A stretch of 58,816 nucleotides of DNA from Acidobacteriota bacterium (GTDB lineage Bacteria > Acidobacteriota > Vicinamibacteria > Fen-336): positions 268,754 through 327,569 of the forward strand of contig QHVM01000085.1 of the NCBI GenBank assembly GCA_003223555.1, read 5' to 3'. A program made the position numbers and the translations under genes. A model generated the notes under the pieces. That model was not told where the DNA came from. It saw nothing but the letters and a program-made list of their open reading frames with translations, and made no database searches. Numbering within the stretch: position 1 is the stretch's first letter; each line of letters starts with the position of its first letter. Positions 39,457-49,200 of this stretch are shown piece by piece.

Positions 39457-40374
39457 TCAGGAGCGAGCCGGCCCCAGCCCGGCCGCGACGGCCTTGCCGA
39501 GCAACGCTTGCAGGCGGCCGCGGCTGGCGGGGGAGAGCGCCCGCGTCCCGCGCGCGAAGGCGCCGAGCGCGGCGCGGTCCTCCGACGGGAGGGTGGCGCG
39601 CAGCCCGCGCACGCGGTCGTAGTCGCGCAGGCGTCCTCGCTCGGCCGGACGCAGCGCGGCGAGGAGCGCGCCCTGGAGCGACTTCAGCTCCTCCGCTTCC
39701 GGAGCCGTGAGCGCCGACGAGCCGTTCTTGGCGGCCGCGTACGCGCGGCTGAAGACCTCCGGCGGGTCGGGGATGCTCCACGCGCTGCTGGACAGCACGA
39801 GCTGGATCGTCTCGGGGGCGAGGTGGGGGAGCTGCTCGCCGGCCGTCTTCAGCGCTTCCTGCCGCTCCCGCTGCTGCGCGTCGTCCATGCCCGGCGTCGA
39901 CGCGCGCCGCGGGTGCACCTGCTCATCGATCTTCGTGAAGAAGATCAGGCCGAGCCGGGTGACCACGGGCAGCCACGTGGGCCACGTCGTGGCGGCGACG
40001 TATGCGCCCGCGGCCAGGGCGGCGAGAAGGACCGCGCGCTGCAGCCACAGCCACGCGGTGGCGAGGAGCCCGCCGCCCTCGTAGACCTCGTCGTCCTGCC
40101 ACTCCTCTTCCGCATGGGCCAGGCGCAGGGACGGGAGCGAGCCGGCCGGCGCCGGGGACGGCTCGCCGTCGAGGGGCTTGAGCGGGATGACCGCGACCCC
40201 GTCGTCCGGCCTCGCCGGCCGCGACGCGGCCAGGACGTCCTTCAGCGGCCGCCAGTCGGAAGAGCCGGAGGGCTGGACCATGGCCTTCTCGTCGACCGCC
40301 CAGGTCCGGAGGCCCTGGTCGTCCACCGCGAGCACGGTGCCGTCTCCCAGACGCAGCTTGAACTGGCGAGCCAT
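39457..40374 (-). CDS. GYF-like single-TM protein, paralogue A
   Basis: 305 aa. Residues 1-48 form a small domain resembling GYF_2/DUF4339 (FKLRLGDGTVL, GLRTWAVDEKAMVQP, SDWRPLKDVL). A linker with RPARPDDGVAVIPLKPLD follows. One TM helix lies at about 110-130 (AVLLAALAAGAYVAATTW). The last 130 residues are helical (LPHLAPETIQLVLSS, LTAPEAEELKSLQGALLAALRP, ALSPASRGRLQALLGKAVA). The same four-part plan appears in the protein at 53874. Neither is in a family I can name. A CRP-type palindrome lies 65 bases before the start. Confidence 0.75.
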   Translation of the reverse strand: MARQFKLRLGDGTVLAVDDQGLRTWAVDEKAMVQPSGSSDWRPLKDVLAASRPARPDDGVAVIPLKPLDGEPSPAPAGSLPSLRLAHAEEEWQDDEVYEGGGLLATAWLWLQRAVLLAALAAGAYVAATTWPTWLPVVTRLGLIFFTKIDEQVHPRRASTPGMDDAQQRERQEALKTAGEQLPHLAPETIQLVLSSSAWSIPDPPEVFSRAYAAAKNGSSALTAPEAEELKSLQGALLAALRPAERGRLRDYDRVRGLRATLPSEDRAALGAFARGTRALSPASRGRLQALLGKAVAAGLGPARS

Positions 40375-40438
40375 GTTCCCTCCCGAGGCCGGAGGCCCGA
40401 GACAGGCAGATATGGTCGCGCTTGAAGCGCCGATGCCG

Positions 40439-40454
40439 AGTGAACGGCGTCACA
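40439..40454. promoter_or_regulatory. CRP/FNR-type palindrome upstream of paralogue A
   Basis: AGTGA-ACGGCG-TCACA. It starts 65 bases upstream of the minus-strand ATG at 40374. A CATATC box (minus strand, 40414-40409) about 32 bases from its centre may be the -10, which would put the operator centre near -44, as in class II activation. A matching arrangement precedes paralogue B. Confidence 0.5.
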
Positions 40455-40518
40455 CCGCCGGGCGGCCTGTGATCGGGACTCGACGCGCCCCGGGGGAGAA
40501 GACGAGGCGCACCTGCCG

Positions 40519-40524
40519 TATGCT
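40519..40524 (+). promoter_or_regulatory. -10-like box of the Gfo/Idh gene
   Basis: TATGCT, 42 bases before ATG 40567. A strong GAGGAGGAAG ribosome site decides that ATG over the earlier in-frame ATG 40531. Confidence 0.35.
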
Positions 40525-40566
40525 AGCGCGATGGGCGTCATCCCGATCCGGAAAGAGGAGGAAGGC

Positions 40567-41712
40567 ATGAAGAAGCAGCGGACGGACCGGCGCGGGTTCC
40601 TCAAGTCCTCCATCACCGCGGCGGGAGTGGCCTGGACCGCGGCGCGGCCGGCGGGGGCCGCGGCGGCCCCCGAGGGCCCGCCGGTCCCGGCCGGCCCGGC
40701 CCGCATCCGCTTCGCGGCGATCGGCCTCAACCACGGGCACATCAACGGGCAGGTGGACTCGGTGATCCGCGGCGGCGGCGCGCTCGGGTCCTTCTTCGCG
40801 AAGGAGCCGGACCTCGCCGCCGCGTTCTCGAAGCGCTACCCGCAGGCCAGGCTGGCCGCCAGCGAGCGCGCGATCCTCGAGGACCCCTCCATCCAGCTGG
40901 TCGTGAGCGCGTCGATCCCGAACGAGCGCGCCCCGCTGGGCATCGAGGTCATGCGGCACGGCAAGGACTTCATGGTGGACAAGCCCGGGATGACGACCCT
41001 CGAACAGCTCGCCGAGGTCCGCCGGGTGCAGGCGGAGACGAAGCGGATCTACTCGATCCTCTACAGCGAGCGGCTCGAGAACCGGGCCACGGTCAGGGCG
41101 GGCGAGCTGGTCAAGGCGGGCGCGATCGGGAAGGTCATCCAGACGGTGGGCCTGGGCCCGCACCGCATGAGCCCCCGGACTCGTCCGGCCTGGTTCTTCG
41201 AGCGCGAGCGCTACGGGGGCATCCTGTGCGACATCGCGTCGCACCAGTTCGACCAGTTCCTGTTCTTCACCGGGTCCAACCGGGCGGAGGTGGTCGCCTC
41301 GCAGGTCGCGAACGTCCATCACCCGGACCACCCCGGCCTGGAGGACTTCGGCGACGTGGTGCTGCGCGGCAACGGCGGCGCCGGCTACGTCCGCGTCGAC
41401 TGGTTCACTCCCGACGGCCTCAACACCTGGGGCGACGGGCGCCTGACGGTCCTCGGCACGGACGGCTTCATCGAGATCCGCAAGAACGTGGACATCGCCG
41501 GCCGGCCGGGCGGCGACCATCTCTTCCTGGTCGACCAGAAGCAGACGAGCTACGTGGAGTGCAAGGACCAGCCGCTGCCCTACGGCGAGCAGCTCGTGAG
41601 CGACGTCCTCGACCGCACCGAGACCGCGGTGCCGCAGGAGCACGTCTTCCTGGCGATGCAGCTCGCGCTGGAGGCGGAGAAGAAGGCCCAGCGGCTGAGC
41701 CTGCGGGGCTGA
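40567..41712 (+). CDS. Tat-exported Gfo/Idh/MocA-type oxidoreductase
   Basis: 381 aa from ATG 40567. Tat signal TDRRGFLKSSITAAG. The NAD-binding part has RFAAIGLNHGHI in place of the usual GxGxxG, SASIPNERAPLGIEVMRHGKDFMVDKPG and the EKP-like DKPG motif with the lysine expected at the active site. The C-terminal domain has the common GILCDIASHQFDQFL block. It oxidises a sugar or polyol, possibly with the Tat-exported isomerase at 36496 as partner. It is followed by an intergenic structured repeat. Confidence 0.87.
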   Translation: MKKQRTDRRGFLKSSITAAGVAWTAARPAGAAAAPEGPPVPAGPARIRFAAIGLNHGHINGQVDSVIRGGGALGSFFAKEPDLAAAFSKRYPQARLAASERAILEDPSIQLVVSASIPNERAPLGIEVMRHGKDFMVDKPGMTTLEQLAEVRRVQAETKRIYSILYSERLENRATVRAGELVKAGAIGKVIQTVGLGPHRMSPRTRPAWFFERERYGGILCDIASHQFDQFLFFTGSNRAEVVASQVANVHHPDHPGLEDFGDVVLRGNGGAGYVRVDWFTPDGLNTWGDGRLTVLGTDGFIEIRKNVDIAGRPGGDHLFLVDQKQTSYVECKDQPLPYGEQLVSDVLDRTETAVPQEHVFLAMQLALEAEKKAQRLSLRG

Positions 41713-41743
41713 CGCGTCGAGTTGGAAGCCAGGGACCACAGCT

Positions 41744-41814
41744 GCGAGCGGAGCGGGATTCACTCCCGCGAAGCGAGCGGGGGGTCTGGGGGGCGCGCCG
41801 CTAGCGCCCCCCAG
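41744..41814 (+). repeat. Two-hairpin intergenic repeat, copy 1
   Basis: A 71-base element 32 bases after the Gfo/Idh stop. The first stem is GCGGGA/TCCCGC (41753-41769). The second is an 11-bp stem CTGGGGGGCGC/GCGCCCCCCAG with loop GCCGCTA (41786-41814). Copy 2 is at 43640-43709. Confidence 0.75.
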
Positions 41815-41824
41815 CTCAAAACGC

Positions 41825-41854
41825 AAAAAGGCCGGGACCTTTCGGGCCCCGGCC
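41825..41854 (-). terminator. Rho-independent terminator of cspA
   Basis: On the minus strand a 10-bp G+C-rich stem (GGCCGGGGCC with GGTCCCGGCC, one G-T pair, loop CGAAA) is followed directly by TTTTT. It begins 22 bases after the cspA stop. It is the only clear intrinsic terminator in the window. Confidence 0.85.
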
Positions 41855-41876
41855 GGTATCGGCTCGCTCGCGAGTC

Positions 41877-42077
41877 TTACAGAGGGGTCACGTTGGCGGC
41901 GCGGGGCCCCTTCGGGCTGTCCACCACCTCGAACCTCACGCGATCGCCCTCGTTGAGGGTGCGGAAGCCCTCCGCCCGGATCTCCGAGTGGTGGACGAAC
42001 ACGTCCGGACCACCCTCACGGGAGAGGAAACCGAAACCCTTGGACTCGTTGAACCACTTGACTGTACCTTCGATCAT
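41877..42077 (-). CDS. cspA: Cold-shock protein, CspA family
   Basis: 66 aa, the usual length. A five-stranded nucleic-acid-binding barrel with RNP1 (KGFGFLS) and RNP2 (DVFVHHS). An RNA chaperone that melts secondary structure. A strong GAAGGAGG lies 12 bases before the ATG. The 189-base region between it and the divergent synthetase gene is long enough to hold a cold-responsive leader, but no cold box was identified. AGCCTA on the plus strand (42102-42107) could be its -10. Confidence 0.96.
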   Translation of the reverse strand: MIEGTVKWFNESKGFGFLSREGGPDVFVHHSEIRAEGFRTLNEGDRVRFEVVDSPKGPRAANVTPL

Positions 42078-42201
42078 GAACGTCGGGCCTCCTTCAGCCC
42101 CAGCCTAGTTGTCAGCGTTGTCTGCAGGCGTTCACGAAGGCCGGACAGGATCGAACGACCCGTTTCCCGCGCGCCGAACAAACGGCAACTATGCAGAGCC
42201 A

Positions 42202-42233
42202 TATGCTACCACGGACCGCGGTCGGGTCATAAT
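42202..42233 (+). promoter_or_regulatory. -10-like boxes before the glutamine-synthetase-like gene
   Basis: TATGCT (42202-42207) and CATAAT (42228-42233), the latter 33 bases before ATG 42267. No matching -35 was found. GGAGGG at 42254-42259 is the ribosome site. Confidence 0.3.
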
Positions 42234-42266
42234 CTGGGGGACGCGCGCTTCCCGGAGGGACCCCTG

Positions 42267-43631
42267 ATGAACGGCTCCCGAAGCCCGGCGGACGTGCTCG
42301 AAGAGATCCGCCGATCGCCGGCGCAGAAGGTGAAGGTGGCGATCACCGACATCGACGGCATCCTGCGCGGCAAGTACGTCCACAAGGAGAAGTTCCTCTC
42401 CGCCGCGGAGTCCGGCTTCGGCTTCTGCAACGTCGTCTTCGGCTGGGACTCCTCCGACGTCTGCTACGACAACGCCCGCTACACCGGCTGGCACAGCGGC
42501 TATCCGGACGCGCTGGCGCGCATCGACCTCGCCACCTACCGCAACGTGCCCTGGGACGGGGGAGTGCCCTTCTTCCTGGCGGACTTCGAGGACGGCCAGG
42601 GCCGGCCACTCGGCGTCTGCCCTCGCCAGCTCTTCAAGCGCGTGCTGGCCCGGGCCGCGGCGCGCGGCCTCGTCCCCGATGCGGGCCTGGAGTACGAGTG
42701 GTTCAACTTCCAGGAGACGCCGCAGAGCTGGGCCGCCAAGGGGCATACCTCGCCGCAGCCGCTGACGCCGGGGATGTTCGGGTACTCGATCCTGCGCGCC
42801 GCGCACAGCCGGCCCTATTTCACCGCGCTCTTCGACGAGCTGGCCGCCTTCGGCGTGCCGCTCGAGGGCCTGCACACCGAGACCGGGCCGGGGGTGTTCG
42901 AGGGCGCCATCCTGCACGCGCCGGGCCTGGAGGCGGCCGACCGGGGCGTGCTGTTCAAGACCGCGGTCAAGGAGATCGCCCAGCGCTTCGGCGTCATGCC
43001 CACCTTCATGGCCCGCTGGAGCCGGGAGCTGCCCGGCTGCGGCTGCCACCTCCACCAGAGCCTCTGGAGCGGCGGGCGCAACGTCTTCCACGACGAGGCC
43101 GACCCGCACCGGATGAGCCGGACGTTCCGGAGCTACCTGGCCGGGCTCGTCCGCGCCCTGCCCGACCTGCTGCCCTTCTTCGCTCCCACCGTCAACAGCT
43201 ACAAGCGGCTCGTCGAGGGCTTCTGGGCCCCGACCCGCGTCACGTGGGGTGTCGACAACCGGACGGTGGCCTTCCGCGTCATCCCGGGCAGCGCGAAGTC
43301 GACCCGGCTGGAGGTGCGGGTGGGCGGGGCCGACCTCAACCCGTACCTGGCGATGGCGGCCTCGGTGGCCGCGGGCGTGTGGGGCATCGAGCAGGGGCTG
43401 GAGCTGGAGGAGGAGCCGGTGGCGGGCAGCGCGTACCAGTCCGAGCAGGCGACGCGGCTGCCGCGGTCGCTGCAGGAGGCGACCGATCGCCTCCGGCGGT
43501 CGAGCCTGGCCCGCGAGCTGCTCGGGGAGGAGTTCGTGGACCATTTCGTCCGCACGCGCGAGTGGGAGTGGCGCCAGGCCGAGCAGGCGGTCACCGACTG
43601 GGAGCTGAAGCGCTACTTCGAGATCATATGA
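42267..43631 (+). CDS. Glutamine-synthetase-family ligase, probably gamma-glutamyl-amine synthetase (PuuA-like)
   Basis: 454 aa. Catalytic-domain blocks are present: EYEWFNFQETPQS with metal-binding Glu, TETGPGVFEGAI, GCGCHLHQSLW with metal-binding His, TVNSYKRLV, DNRTVAFRVIPG and RLEVRVGGADLNPYLAMAA. There is no C-terminal adenylylation tyrosine motif. The N-terminal half is of the PuuA/GlnA4 type and not of GlnA I. These enzymes join glutamate to an amine or amino alcohol using ATP. It is the first of three enzymes in series with an alcohol and an aldehyde dehydrogenase, supporting a catabolic role. Confidence 0.85.
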   Translation: MNGSRSPADVLEEIRRSPAQKVKVAITDIDGILRGKYVHKEKFLSAAESGFGFCNVVFGWDSSDVCYDNARYTGWHSGYPDALARIDLATYRNVPWDGGVPFFLADFEDGQGRPLGVCPRQLFKRVLARAAARGLVPDAGLEYEWFNFQETPQSWAAKGHTSPQPLTPGMFGYSILRAAHSRPYFTALFDELAAFGVPLEGLHTETGPGVFEGAILHAPGLEAADRGVLFKTAVKEIAQRFGVMPTFMARWSRELPGCGCHLHQSLWSGGRNVFHDEADPHRMSRTFRSYLAGLVRALPDLLPFFAPTVNSYKRLVEGFWAPTRVTWGVDNRTVAFRVIPGSAKSTRLEVRVGGADLNPYLAMAASVAAGVWGIEQGLELEEEPVAGSAYQSEQATRLPRSLQEATDRLRRSSLARELLGEEFVDHFVRTREWEWRQAEQAVTDWELKRYFEII

Positions 43632-43639
43632 AACGCAAG

Positions 43640-43709
43640 GCGAGCGGAGCGGGACTTACTCCCGCGGAGCGAGCGGGGGTCTGGGGGGTGCGCCGCTAGC
43701 ACCCCCCAG
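43640..43709 (+). repeat. Two-hairpin intergenic repeat, copy 2
   Basis: A 70-base element nine bases after the synthetase stop. The first stem is again GCGGGA/TCCCGC. The second is CTGGGGGGTGC/GCACCCCCCAG (43681-43709), with the same loop GCCGCTA. A C-G pair of copy 1 is a T-A pair here, keeping the stem intact. The ATG of the next gene follows immediately. Confidence 0.75.
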
Positions 43710-44885
43710 ATGAATGAAATGATGACCGTCCACACCTTCAGCTTCCCGACCCTCATCCACTTCGGGCCCGGCGCCCGCCTTCGCATGGGCGAGCACCTGA
43801 AGGCGCACGGGCTTCGCCGCCCCCTCGTCGTCACCGACAGCGGGGTGGCGGCGCTGCCGCTCTTCGCCGAGGTGCTGGCCTCGCTCGGCGGCCTGGAGGC
43901 CGCGCCCTTCTCGGGAGTGGGGGGAAACCCCGTCGCATCCCAGGTGAGGGCCGGGGTCGAGGCCTTCCGCGCGCACGGGGCCGACAGCCTCATCGGCATG
44001 GGCGGGGGAGCCGCCCTGGACGTGGCCAAGGCGGTGGCGCTCATGGCCCGGCATCCGGGCGAGCTGTTCGACTACGAAGACGGCCGGCCCGACGCGCGCC
44101 CCTTCGACCAGCCGGTGCCGTACTGGGTCGCCGTGCCGACCACCGCCGGCACCGGCAGCGAGGTCGGCCGCAGCGCGGTCATCTCCGACGACCGCACGCG
44201 GGTGAAGAAGATCATCTTCTCGCCGCAGCTCCTGGCCCGCGCCGTGTTCGCCGACCCCGAGGTCACCGTCGGCCTGCCGAAGCAGGTGACGGCCGCGACC
44301 GGCATGGACGCGCTGACGCACTGCATCGAGGCCTACCTCGCCCGCGACTACCACCCGATCTGCGACGGGATCGCTGTCGAGGGCCTGCGGCTCGCCGCGC
44401 GCGCCCTGCCGCGCTGCGTCGAGACGCCGCGTGACCTGGAGGCGCGGGGCGCGATGCTGATGGCCTCCATGATGGGCGCGATCGCGTTCCAGAAGGGGCT
44501 GGGCCTCGTCCACTCCTTCGCCCACGCCCTCTCCACGGTGGCCGACCTGCACCATGGCTTCGCCAACGGCCTCATGATCGAGCACGCCTTGCGCTTCAAC
44601 CTGGAGGCGGCGCCGGATCGTTTCCGGATCATGGCCCAGACCGTCGGCCTCGATGAAGACGGCGACGGGGAGGCGTTCCTGGGCTGGCTCTCCGACTTGA
44701 AGCGGCGGATCGGCATTCCGCGCGGCCCGGCCGAGGCGGGCGTGAAGCCCGCCGAGCTGGACCGGCTCACCGAGCTGGCTTTCGCCGACACCTGCCACCT
44801 GAACAACCCGCGCCCGTGCACCGTGGAGGACTTCCGGCGGCTATGGGGCGAGGCGTTCCGGGCGGCCGCCCCTCGTTCCCCGTGA
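43710..44885 (+). CDS. Iron-containing alcohol dehydrogenase
   Basis: 391 aa. The NAD-binding half has GGGAALDVAKAVAL and PTTAGTGSEVGRSAVI. The metal half has GMDALTHCIEAYLARDYHP, GLVHSFAHALS and HHGFANGLMIEH, giving the Asp and three His ligands. It probably oxidises the hydroxyl of a gamma-glutamylated amino alcohol or another primary alcohol. The ATG at 43710 directly follows a hairpin and has no ribosome site; ATG 43719 or 43722 could be used instead. It is coupled to the aldehyde dehydrogenase by a four-base overlap. Confidence 0.88.
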   Translation: MNEMMTVHTFSFPTLIHFGPGARLRMGEHLKAHGLRRPLVVTDSGVAALPLFAEVLASLGGLEAAPFSGVGGNPVASQVRAGVEAFRAHGADSLIGMGGGAALDVAKAVALMARHPGELFDYEDGRPDARPFDQPVPYWVAVPTTAGTGSEVGRSAVISDDRTRVKKIIFSPQLLARAVFADPEVTVGLPKQVTAATGMDALTHCIEAYLARDYHPICDGIAVEGLRLAARALPRCVETPRDLEARGAMLMASMMGAIAFQKGLGLVHSFAHALSTVADLHHGFANGLMIEHALRFNLEAAPDRFRIMAQTVGLDEDGDGEAFLGWLSDLKRRIGIPRGPAEAGVKPAELDRLTELAFADTCHLNNPRPCTVEDFRRLWGEAFRAAAPRSP

Positions 44886-46249
44886 AGATCGCCAACCCCG
44901 CGACCGGCGCGGTCATCCGCGAGCTGGCCGAGGACGGCGACGGCGAGGTCGCGGGCAAGCACGAGCGCGCCCGGGGGGCCCAGCCCTCGTGGGCCGCCCG
45001 GCCCTACGAGGAGCGGGCGGCGGCGATCCGGCGTTTCCGCGACCGGCTCGTCCATCGCCGGGAGGAGGCGGCGCGGACGCTGACGTCGGAGATGGGGAAG
45101 CCCATCACCCAGTCGCGCAACGAGCTCGAGGCCCTGCCGGCGCGCATCGACTTCTTCCTCCAGACGACGCCCGAGGTGCTGCGGGAGGAGACGGTCCTCC
45201 GCCGGGAAGGACTGGAGGAGGCGATCACGCTGGAGCCGCTGGGCGTCGTCGCCAACGTCTCGGCCTGGAACTACCCGTACTTCGTGGGCTCGAACGTGTT
45301 CATCCCCGCGCTGCTGACGGGGAACTCCGTCCTCTACAAGCCGTCGGAGTACGCCACGCTCACCGGGCTGCTCATCGGCGAGGTGATGCGCGAGGCGGGC
45401 GTGCCGGAGGACGTCTTCATCGTGGTGCCGGGCGGCGGCGAGACGGGCGCCGCGGTCGCCGCCCAGGCCGTGGCCGCCCTCTGCTTCACCGGCTCGTACG
45501 CGACCGGCCGGCGCATCGCTGCCGAGGCGGCCGGGCGCCTCATCCGCTTGAACCTCGAGCTGGGCGGCAAGGACCCCGTCTACGTCGCCGACGACGTGGA
45601 GGTGGGCTCGGCCGCGGCTTCGGTGGCCGAGGGCGCTTTCTACAACACCGGACAGAGCTGCTGCGCCGTCGAGCGCGTATACGTGCACCAGGCCGTTCAC
45701 GACCGTTTCGTCGAGGCTTTCGTCGCCGCGGTCCAGTCCTACGTGGTCGGCGATCCGATGGACCCGCGGACCTTCATCGGTCCGCTCGCGCGGCCGGCCC
45801 AGATCGGCCTGCTCGAACGGCAGGTCGAGGACGCGCGCGCCAGGGGCGGTCGGCTGCTTCTGGGCGGAAAGCGCATCGCGCAGCCGGGCTCCTGGTTCGA
45901 GCCCACGGTGATCGCCGACGCGAACCCCTCGATGGAGCTGATGCGCGAGGAGAGCTTCGGCCCGCTCATCGGCGTCCAGCGCGTCGCGGACGACGGGGAA
46001 GCGGCGGTGCTGATGAACGACACGCCGTACGGTCTGACCGCCGGCGTCTACAGCTCCGACCTCGCGCGCGCGCGGCGCATCCTCTCCCGCGTCCACAGCG
46101 GCTCCGTGTACTGGAACTGCTGCGACCGCGTCAGCCCCCGCCTGCCCTGGTCCGGCCGCGGCCACTCCGGCATCGGCTCCACGCTGGGCCGGGAGGGCAT
46201 CCGGGCCTTCGTCCAGCCCAAGGCCTGGCACTTGCGCCGCCCCTCCTGA
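44882..46249 (+). CDS. NAD(P)-dependent aldehyde dehydrogenase
   Basis: 455 aa from GTG 44882, which overlaps the upstream TGA (GTGA). Features: NVSAWNYP, the PSEYATLTG cofactor region, FTGSYATGRRI, LELGGKDPVYVADD with the catalytic Glu (about 226) and NTGQSCCAVERV with the catalytic Cys (about 260), then EESFGPLIGV and the closing SGIGSTLGREG. Oxidises an aldehyde to the acid. With the upstream genes it completes an alcohol-to-acid sequence, so the likely substrate is the aldehyde made by the iron alcohol dehydrogenase. Confidence 0.92.
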   Translation: MKIANPATGAVIRELAEDGDGEVAGKHERARGAQPSWAARPYEERAAAIRRFRDRLVHRREEAARTLTSEMGKPITQSRNELEALPARIDFFLQTTPEVLREETVLRREGLEEAITLEPLGVVANVSAWNYPYFVGSNVFIPALLTGNSVLYKPSEYATLTGLLIGEVMREAGVPEDVFIVVPGGGETGAAVAAQAVAALCFTGSYATGRRIAAEAAGRLIRLNLELGGKDPVYVADDVEVGSAAASVAEGAFYNTGQSCCAVERVYVHQAVHDRFVEAFVAAVQSYVVGDPMDPRTFIGPLARPAQIGLLERQVEDARARGGRLLLGGKRIAQPGSWFEPTVIADANPSMELMREESFGPLIGVQRVADDGEAAVLMNDTPYGLTAGVYSSDLARARRILSRVHSGSVYWNCCDRVSPRLPWSGRGHSGIGSTLGREGIRAFVQPKAWHLRRPS

Positions 46250-46251
46250 TA

Positions 46252-46257
46252 TATACT
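46252..46257 (+). promoter_or_regulatory. -10-like box of receptor 2
   Basis: TATACT within TGATATATACT, 37 bases before ATG 46295, just after the aldehyde dehydrogenase stop. AGGAGG (46274-46279 region) precedes the start. A -35 is not obvious. Confidence 0.4.
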
Positions 46258-46294
46258 CCGCGCCCAAGCGAGAACCTCAAATCAGGAGGCAACC

Positions 46295-49200
46295 ATGCGC
46301 TGCCATTCCCTTCGCAGCACCGGGACGGGCGTCTCTCTAGCCGCGCTCACCGGCCTGGCGCTCACCGTCGGGGCTCCCGCGGCCCGCGCCCAGTCGACAT
46401 ACGGCGCGGTGGTGGGGGTCCTCACCGACACCACGAAGGCCGTCGTGCCCGGGGCGCCGGTGACGCTCACGGAGGTCCAGACGAACGTCAGGCGCGCCAC
46501 GACCTCCGCTCCGGACGGCAGCTACGAGTTCCTGAACCTGACCCAGGGCCGCTACCAGGTCACGGTCGAGGCGGGGGGCTTCAACAAGCGCGCCTCCGAG
46601 CCGTTCGCGGTGGCGGCCCGGCAGACGGTGCGCATCGACATGGAGCTGCAGACGGCGGGACGGACGGAGGAGGTGACGGTCAGCGGGGCCGCGCCCCTCA
46701 TCAACACGGAAAACCCGACGATCTCGGGCAGCAAGACCAACCGCGAGCTGCAACAGCTCCCCTTCACCTTCCGCACGTCCAACACCTCGCCGGTCGACAC
46801 GATCGCGGTCCTGCCCGAGGTGCAGAAGGGGAGCACCCAGTCCGACTTCTCGCTCTCCGGAGGGCAGGTCTACCAGAACGAGGTCTCGGTGGACGGGATC
46901 TCCACGACCAACGTGAGACGCAACGGCATCGGGGACGGCGGCCGGAACGTGTTCCCGTCGGTGGAGGGCATCGAGGAGATCCGGGTCAGCTCGATCAACA
47001 ACAACGCGGAGTTCGCCCAGACGGGCGACATCACCACGATCACCAAGCCCGGCACCAACGCCTGGAAGGGCAGCGCGTTCTTCAACTACAACAACGAGGG
47101 GCTCAACGCCAACCCCAACTACTTCTCGAAGAGCATCCCGAACCAGTCCGACAACAAGGACTACGGGGCGAGCCTCTCGGGCCCCATCATCAAGAACAAG
47201 ACGTTCTTCTTCCTGACCTACGAGCGGCTGCACATCGCGCGGACCGGGGTGGCCAGCGCCACCGTTCCCGAGGCGGATTTCCGCGCCGGCAACTTCTCGC
47301 GCCTGCCCTCCGCGATCATCGACCCCGGCACCGGCCAGCCCTTCCCGGGGAACATCATCCCTGCCAGCCGCATCAACCCCGTGAGCGCGATCATCCTGTC
47401 CAAGTACATTCCCGCGCCCAACGAGGGGCTGGCCCTGAACCGCTACTCGATCGACGCGACCGAGGTCAGCAACCAGATGGACCTGAGGGTCGACCACAAC
47501 TTCAGCTCCACCCACACGGCGTTCGTGCGGTTCAGCGGCAAGAACTGGAGGAAGATCAGCCCCACCAACTACCAGGCCTCCGGACCGCTCACCAACGAGA
47601 ACCCGACGCGCACCCTGGCCTTCTCGGACAACTGGGCGGTGCGGCCGACGGTCCTGAACGAGCTCCGCTTCGGCTACAGCACCTCGGACCTCACCAACCA
47701 GACCGGGCTCAAGGGACGCGACTTCGTGCAGGCGACCGGCCTGCGCCTGATCTCGCAGAGCCTGCCCGACATCACCGGGACCACCTTCATCGACATCGCC
47801 GGCTACACCCGTTTCGGCGAGTCCAAGGAGGAGCCGCTCACCACGCGCGCGATCCAGTTCGGGGACAACGTCACCTGGAGCACCGGCCGCCACACGTTCA
47901 AGGGCGGGGCCGACGTCCGGCACTACAACTGGACGAGCCCGCTCAACTTCACGGGCGCGGACGACTTCGGTGTCTTCCGCTTCCGCTCGACGCTGACCGG
48001 AGCCACGGGCAACGCCGTGGCCAACTTCCTCCTCGGGCTCCCGAGCGAGGTCGACCAGACGGCGACCGGGCCGGGGGTGGACGGGATCGCCACCCACTAC
48101 GGGTTCTTCGTCCAGGACGAGTTCCGCGTTAGCAACCGCGTGACCCTCAACCTGGGCGTCCGCTACGACCTCTACCCGGGATTCAAGGATGGCGAGCTGA
48201 ACATCACCAACTTCCTGCGGGACACGCCCAACGGGGACGTGGTGGTGCCCAACGAGGCGTCGCGGCAGCTCTCCAAGCCGGACTTCACGACCGGCCTCGG
48301 AAGCTCCAAGATCTACACCGCGGCCGAGGTGGGCTATCCCGAGGCGCTGCGCTTCACCGACTACAACAGCATCGCGCCGCGGATCGGCGTCGCCTGGCGG
48401 CCGTTCGAAGACAACCGGACCGTCCTCCGCGCGGGCTACGGCATCTACTACACGCGGATGCTGGGCGCGATCTTCAACTCGCTCACCGGCATCCACACCT
48501 CGGACAACCAGACCTACGGGAACTCGTTCGACCCGGCGACGCGCACCTTCGGCATCGTGCTGCCCAACACCTTCGCGGGGACGGCCGGACGGGGCGGGGC
48601 CGCGGTCGGCAACCAGAACTTCTCCACCGCCAACGACCCCCACTTCAAGGACCCGCAGACCCAGCAGTGGAGCCTCAGCCTCGACCGCGAGATCGGACTG
48701 CGCAACGCCTTCCGCTTCACCTACTCGGGGCGGCGTGACCGGCGGCTCACGCTGGCCCCCGACCTGAACCAGATCCAGCCGAACACCGTCGGCTTCCGCA
48801 ACCTGCCCCGCACGGCCCGGCCCTATCCCAACTGGAACCGGGTCAACACCCGCGACAACGGCGGCGAGGCCGACTACCACGACCTCACGTTCCAGCTCCG
48901 CGGGGAGGCGCGCGACGGCTTGTTCTACTCCGCCACCTACAAGTGGGCGCACGCGATCTCCAACATCGGACGACCGCTTCGACCCCGACTACACCCGCGG
49001 GAAGGTCACCGCCATCCCCGACCACCGTTTCACGGCGACGCTCATCTGGGAGCTGCCGTTCTTCAAGGGCAACAAGGCGTTCGGCGGGTGGACGCTGTCC
49101 AGCATCGTCACCGCCCAGTCCGGCTACCACCTCACGGCGTACTACAGCAGCCACTGCGGGTCGGGCACCAACTGCTACAACCCGGAGAAGGCGGACGCGG

